A DNA stretch of 64,000 bases from NCBI RefSeq assembly GCF_029267015.1, contig NZ_JARIEA010000035.1, positions 24,711 to 88,710 of the forward strand. Reading direction: 5' to 3'. The translations under genes were made by a program, and so were the position numbers. Below, piece after piece: positions 60,394 through 64,000 of the stretch. Numbering within the stretch: the first letter of the stretch is position 1; each line of letters begins with the position of its first letter. The DNA comes from Sporosarcina ureae (GTDB taxonomy: Bacteria > Bacillota > Bacilli > Bacillales_A > Planococcaceae). The notes beneath the pieces are model-generated. The model did not search any database. It was given only the letters and a program-made list of their open reading frames with translations, and was not told the DNA's origin.

Positions 60394-61773
60394 TTACAGC
60401 TTTGGCAAGTGTATGATAAATTCCGTACCTTCACCAAGCTCACTGACTACTTCCACACGCCCATCATGGAGACGCACGACTTGTTCAACAATCGACAACC
60501 CAAGACCCGTACCTTCTACCTCACGCGTTCTTGAGTGATCCGCACGATAGAAACGGTCAAATATTCGATTCTTTGTTTCTTCAGTCATACCAATGCCGGT
60601 ATCTTTAATCGAGAAAGTGACCTCGTTTGACTGCTTGGTCAGCTGGATATCAATTGCCCCTCCCTTCGGTGAATACTTCAGGGCATTCGACAATAAGTTC
60701 TCCCATACTTTCTCTAGAAATGCAGGGTCTCCTTCAAAAGTGATGTCATCAACCTCAAGCATGATAGACATCTCTTTCTCTTGTAATAACCACTGGAATT
60801 TACGAACCGTTTCTTTCACTTGTTGATCTACGCGGTATTCTTTTTTTTGTAGCGGCGATATCAATTGATCAAGCGACGTAAGAAATAGCAGCTGCTTAGT
60901 CAATGTCGAAAGTCGTTCCGTTTCAGATTGAATGATTCCTGCATATCGTATGCGTTCATCTGTGGGCAACGCTTCATCCGATAATAAATCCGCGTAGCCT
61001 TTAATATTTAATAAAGGCGATTGGAAATCATGCGATACATCACTAATAAATGCTTTACGTATCTGATCATTCTCATTGAGACGATGAATCATCTGCTGAA
61101 AGCTCTTCGCAAGCTGTCCAATTTCATCACTTCGATCAATAGACAGTTCACTAGTAAATTCTTCTTCACCAACTTTTTTCGTTGCCTTAGTCAAGGCGAC
61201 AATCGGCGCTATCAACTTACGCGCCACAACGAGCATCGATAGAATACTGATGATGGCCATGACGATAACCATACCACCAAGCAAATAGTGAATTTCTGTG
61301 AACAGCATCTTAATATCTGGTCGCAAGAACAATGCATATGTCTGTCCCCCATACGTAAAAGGCACTCCCACTGTATTGGCAGATTCATTGGAAAAGTATC
61401 CAGTCACAAATGTCTCCGCCTTTAAATCGCGCATACCGTGGTATACTTCGCCGGAGTAGACTTTCTGAATTGCTTCTTCTTCAAGATTATTATCACGGAA
61501 CGCTTCGCCATAGATAGTGGGACTACTTGCCGGTGATATAACCAAAAGCTTATATCCCACATCGGCCAGCATATCAAAGTACGAGGATAGATCCATTCCA
61601 TCATTTTCTTCAACAAATGACGCAATCCCCTCAGCCACTTTGACATTCTTCGTATCGTTTTGTGCTTTTAAATATCGATGATAATACGTATTCACTGAAA
61701 GAAAGGCTAGAATTGCACTTAGCATCATAATACCAACCGTTAACAGCAAAAACTTCCCGTACAGCGATTTCAT
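60394..61773 (-). CDS. hssS: HssS, haem-sensing histidine kinase
   Basis: This 459-residue kinase has two membrane helices (about 10-28 and 163-185) around an extracellular sensor domain with HssS hallmarks (YYHRYLKAQND; TIYGEAFRDNNLEEEAIQKV; YALFLRPDIKMLFTE). Next come a HAMP domain, the phospho-accepting His248 in DVSHDFQSPL, and HATPase motifs (NLLSNALKYS, DTGIGM, GTGLGLSI). It overlaps hssR by 4 bp (ATGA). It would detect excess haem and phosphorylate HssR. Note DVSHDF in place of the usual DVSHEL/I. Confidence 0.88.
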   Translation of the reverse strand: MKSLYGKFLLLTVGIMMLSAILAFLSVNTYYHRYLKAQNDTKNVKVAEGIASFVEENDGMDLSSYFDMLADVGYKLLVISPASSPTIYGEAFRDNNLEEEAIQKVYSGEVYHGMRDLKAETFVTGYFSNESANTVGVPFTYGGQTYALFLRPDIKMLFTEIHYLLGGMVIVMAIISILSMLVVARKLIAPIVALTKATKKVGEEEFTSELSIDRSDEIGQLAKSFQQMIHRLNENDQIRKAFISDVSHDFQSPLLNIKGYADLLSDEALPTDERIRYAGIIQSETERLSTLTKQLLFLTSLDQLISPLQKKEYRVDQQVKETVRKFQWLLQEKEMSIMLEVDDITFEGDPAFLEKVWENLLSNALKYSPKGGAIDIQLTKQSNEVTFSIKDTGIGMTEETKNRIFDRFYRADHSRTREVEGTGLGLSIVEQVVRLHDGRVEVVSELGEGTEFIIHLPKL

Positions 61774-62441
61774 TCAGAAACCTCAAGCTTATAGCCAACA
61801 CCACGAATCGTAACGATCTTCACCTGATCTGTTAGCTTCTCCAACTTATCGCGCAACCGTTTAATATGCACACTCAATGTTTGCTCGTCCCCTTCATAAT
61901 CAAAGCCCCACACGCGCTCTACTAGCACCTCGCGCGTGAACACTTGGCTATGACGGGATGCAAGCACCGATAGCAATTCAAACTCCTTCAACGGAAGCAG
62001 CAACGATTTTTTTCCAAGCACAACTTCATAACTCTTCCGATTAATCAGTAACGGTCCAACCTGAATCATCTGATCTACCGCTTTATCATAACGACGTAAA
62101 ATGGCATGGATGCGGAACAATAATTCCTTCGGCTCAAACGGCTTTACTAAATAATCATCTGATCCAGCTAAAAAGCCGCGCTCCTTGTCTTCCATCTCAC
62201 CCTTTGCAGTCAATAGCAACACAGGAATCTCTGTATCTTCACGGAGCCTCTTCGTCAGCTCATAGCCATCCATGCCAGGCATCATCACATCAACCACAGC
62301 TAAGTCGGGCCACTCTCTGTCGACTACTTCAAGTGCCTCCAGTCCATTCATCGCCTTTACAACGTTATATCCCGCCTGCCGCAAGTGAATGCTGACCAAA
62401 TCCAAAATATGTATATCATCATCTACCACTAAAATCTTCAT
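61770..62441 (-). CDS. hssR: HssR, haem-responsive regulator
   Basis: This 223-residue OmpR-type regulator has a receiver (phospho-acceptor Asp51 in VVDVMMPGMDG; Lys in YLVKPFEPKEL) and a winged-helix effector domain with TREVLVERVWGFDYEGDEQTLSVHIKRLRDKL, close to staphylococcal HssR. It overlaps brkB upstream and hssS downstream, both as ATGA. Expected targets in this window are the two GTTCAT-type direct repeats before hrtBA and before the 134-residue membrane protein. Confidence 0.88.
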   Translation of the reverse strand: MKILVVDDDIHILDLVSIHLRQAGYNVVKAMNGLEALEVVDREWPDLAVVDVMMPGMDGYELTKRLREDTEIPVLLLTAKGEMEDKERGFLAGSDDYLVKPFEPKELLFRIHAILRRYDKAVDQMIQVGPLLINRKSYEVVLGKKSLLLPLKEFELLSVLASRHSQVFTREVLVERVWGFDYEGDEQTLSVHIKRLRDKLEKLTDQVKIVTIRGVGYKLEVSE

Positions 62442-63244
62442 TTAGACCGCCCTTTCCTTCTCCACTCTGCATTCAATAGTCCTGAAAGAATAATAATCAC
62501 TGCCGTTAAGTAAAACCATAACACAAGCATGATAATTCCTGCTAACTGTCCATACAGTCTAGAATAATCTACCCGTGATACATACTCACCAAATAACAAT
62601 GAAACAAATTGCCAACCAAATGCTGAGAGTATTGCCCCCGGTAACGCTTCTTTCCACTTCATCTTTCCTGTTGGCATCAATTGATAAAATAACAAAAAGA
62701 ACAAGAACAAGAAAAACGTACCGAGCCCCCATTTAATATTCGGCCAAATATATAACCAGCCTGCCCATGCATCCAGCACATCATAATACGCAATCACGGT
62801 ATGTAAAAGCTTTTCAATCAAAGGCAAAAATAGCGACATCGGAACGATAAGCATGAATAGAATCGTTACACCTATATTACGGATTATATTCACCCACAAT
62901 GGCTGCTGATAAAGCCTCCTGTTTGCTAAATCTAATGATCGGGCAAAGGATTGCACCGCGACAGACGTCGTCCACAACGCGGCCAACGCACTCAACACGA
63001 GCAACTTGCCATGACTTTTATAAAGCATAGACTGAACACTCTGCTCAATTAGCCGAAACGACTCCTCTGGCACGAACGGACGTAATAACGCTAAAATACT
63101 AGCCTCTTGCACAGGCAGAAATTGTACAATCGACAGCACTACAAGTAAAAAAGGCAACACGGAAAGCAACAAGTAATAAGCATTCTGAGCCGCCTGATCA
63201 AAAAAGCGTTCTTTAAAAAACCGCTTAATTATCGTTATAACCAT
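62438..63244 (-). CDS. YihY/BrkB family membrane protein
   Basis: This 268-residue protein has six to seven helices and the YihY features (FFDQAAQNAYYLLLSVLPFLLVVLSI start; SHGKLLVLSALAALWTTSVAVQSFARSLDLANR; PGAILSAFGWQFVSLLFGEYVS). The biochemical role of the family is uncertain; it was once called ribonuclease BN in error. Its stop overlaps the hssR start, so it heads a brkB-hssR-hssS operon. GGGAGGGG precedes the ATG. Confidence 0.88.
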   Translation of the reverse strand: MVITIIKRFFKERFFDQAAQNAYYLLLSVLPFLLVVLSIVQFLPVQEASILALLRPFVPEESFRLIEQSVQSMLYKSHGKLLVLSALAALWTTSVAVQSFARSLDLANRRLYQQPLWVNIIRNIGVTILFMLIVPMSLFLPLIEKLLHTVIAYYDVLDAWAGWLYIWPNIKWGLGTFFLFLFFLLFYQLMPTGKMKWKEALPGAILSAFGWQFVSLLFGEYVSRVDYSRLYGQLAGIIMLVLWFYLTAVIIILSGLLNAEWRRKGRSK

Positions 63245-63475
63245 AAAATCCCCTCCCCTGCTATCGTACGTCTCTTACTATCAATATACCCTAACTTTCC
63301 ATAGACTATTAAGTTAAATGAATATTTGTAGGGGAAATAAATAGTGAGGGGATTTTTGTATTTGAGAGTACATGAGAGTGAGTTGCTGGTTGTGGAAGAT
63401 AGATTGTCTGAATTATGGATAGGAAAGAGAGTAAGTAAACATGTAATGAGGGCTATGAGCGATGGTGTGGTGGGC

Positions 63476-63601
63476 CATAGAGCGTTGAGCGTGGCTGATA
63501 GAGCGGTGAGCACGGCAGATAGAGCGTCCGCGGCGAGGAATAGAGCACTCAGCGACGCCGATAGAGCGGTCAACGCAGTGGATAGAGCGCTTATGGGGAA
63601 A
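63476..63601. repeat. 21-bp tandem repeat array 1 (six units)
   Basis: Units start at 63476, 63497, 63518, 63539, 63560 and 63581. Each opens with RATAGAGC (CATAGAGC in the first), with variable remainder. Confidence 0.85.
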
Positions 63602-63650
63602 GATTGATAATCATAGTGGAAAATGAAGGCTATGAGCGGTCGTGGGGGAC

Positions 63651-63755
63651 GATAGAGCGGTGAGCACGACAGATAGAGCGGCCGCGGCGAGGAATAGAGC
63701 ACTCAGCGACGCCAATAGAGCGGTCAACGCAGCGGATAGAGCGCTCACGGAGAAA
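63651..63755. repeat. 21-bp tandem repeat array 2 (five units)
   Basis: Units start at 63651, 63672, 63693, 63714 and 63735. They follow units 2-6 of array 1 in the same order with few differences, so the block was duplicated with a 154-bp offset. Confidence 0.85.
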
Positions 63756-63841
63756 GGTTGATTATATCGGATAAAAAGGTAACGCAATAACTAAACGGGA
63801 TCCTCTCTTCATTAATGTAATTAAATTCTCCCTGAAAACAC

Positions 63842-63871
63842 AAAAAAGCCACTCCCCAAAGGGAATGGCTT
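63842..63871 (-). terminator. rRNA operon terminator
   Basis: Leftwards, AAGCCATTCCC pairs with GGGAGTGGCTT around a 4-nt loop, then TTTTTT. Confidence 0.9.
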
Positions 63872-63876
63872 CGCGT

Positions 63877-63993
<117 letters not shown>

Positions 63994-64000
63994 TCTTTGA

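Larger units (their letters stand above)
63245..63876. other. Intergenic region between brkB and the rRNA operon
   Basis: About 630 bp holding the brkB upstream region, two 21-bp tandem arrays and the rRNA terminator. A + strand frame (63344-63607) runs through the first array and would encode a 7-residue repeat (DRAVSTA-like). It starts with GTG, has no convincing ribosome binding site, and does not continue through the second array. It is not called as a gene. Confidence 0.6.

Noticed and set aside
27421..63244. Prophage or conjugative element around the second topoisomerase
   Set aside because: No integrase, relaxase, replication or phage structural genes, and no tRNA or attachment repeats, were seen.
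63344..63607. 87-residue plus-strand heptad-repeat frame in array 1
   Set aside because: It has a GTG start without a good ribosome binding site, and the second array is not in the same frame. It was kept only as a comment.
63235..63702. 155-residue minus-strand frame through the tandem repeats
   Set aside because: Its length comes from the 21-bp period, which keeps every frame open. There is no start signal, and it overlaps the brkB start region.
63476..63755. CRISPR array
   Set aside because: The units are 21 bp with no separate unique spacers of 30-40 bp and no cas genes nearby; these are simple tandem repeats.

Overview
The window is chromosomal DNA of a low-to-mid GC Gram-positive bacterium of the order Bacillales, most likely a Planococcaceae member close to Sporosarcina (inference). 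Supporting signs are strong AGGAGG-type ribosome binding sites, many TTG/GTG starts, sigma-A and sigma-B promoters, a leucine T-box, Noc nucleoid-occlusion sites, a CstR repressor with Cys31/Cys60 as in Staphylococcus, GlnK/GlnL and HssR/HssS two-component systems, and AhpC/AhpF. No prophage, transposase, CRISPR array or tRNA was seen. The right edge holds a 5S rRNA gene and the terminator of an rRNA operon that continues beyond the window.

Layout. 0-1.7 kb: reactive-sulfur (cst) cluster read leftwards, cstR - dsrE-like - tusA/rhodanese fusion - rhodanese/metallo-beta-lactamase (cut by the edge), with three copies of a CstR-like operator. 1.9-9.7 kb: DUF2187 protein, a LysR fragment, a LysR regulator with a DMT transporter, divergent hutG-gltS, then pepT and a drug/metabolite transporter. 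9.8-17.4 kb: DMT exporter, SsuABC-like ABC importer, FhuF-like iron reductase, AI-2E family and MFS transporters. 17.5-19.4 kb: small stress proteins, two with sigma-B-like promoters. 19.5-27.3 kb: DMT transporter, ECF sigma with a DUF4179 partner, an unknown membrane pair, an esterase, a TsdA-like dihaem cytochrome, and hrtBA (haem efflux). 27.5-32.9 kb: OpuF-like osmolyte importer, acyl-CoA dehydrogenase-like enzyme, lipoprotein, YqeY. 33-41 kb: topB, proS, dicarboxylate/glutamate symporter and its probable GlnK/GlnL regulator. 41-48.7 kb: SDR, cupin, DMT, lipoprotein, YitT, AbgT, Fur-box nitroreductase, YeeE-TusA sulfur import. 48.8-54.5 kb: T-box leuA, a stalk-domain protein, ahpCF. 55-64 kb: second topoisomerase III, cardiolipin synthase, a putative new haem-stress membrane protein, brkB-hssR-hssS, 21-bp tandem repeats, and 5S rRNA.

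How it fits together. (1) Haem stress: hssRS lies 33 kb from hrtBA. The same direct-repeat box, placed exactly 7 bp from a -10 hexamer, sits before hrtBA and before a 134-residue four-helix protein with an oxidase-like HAH motif beside hssS, which suggests a previously unrecognised member of the haem regulon. (2) Sulfur: persulfide handling (cst), a TsdA-type thiosulfate dehydrogenase and YeeE/TusA uptake share the window. (3) Glutamate/nitrogen: hutG-gltS, and a symporter preceded by three GlnL-type repeats. (4) A family of structured intergenic repeats (7.0-7.4, 10.8 and 35.3-35.7 kb) has closing stems that differ in sequence but keep pairing.
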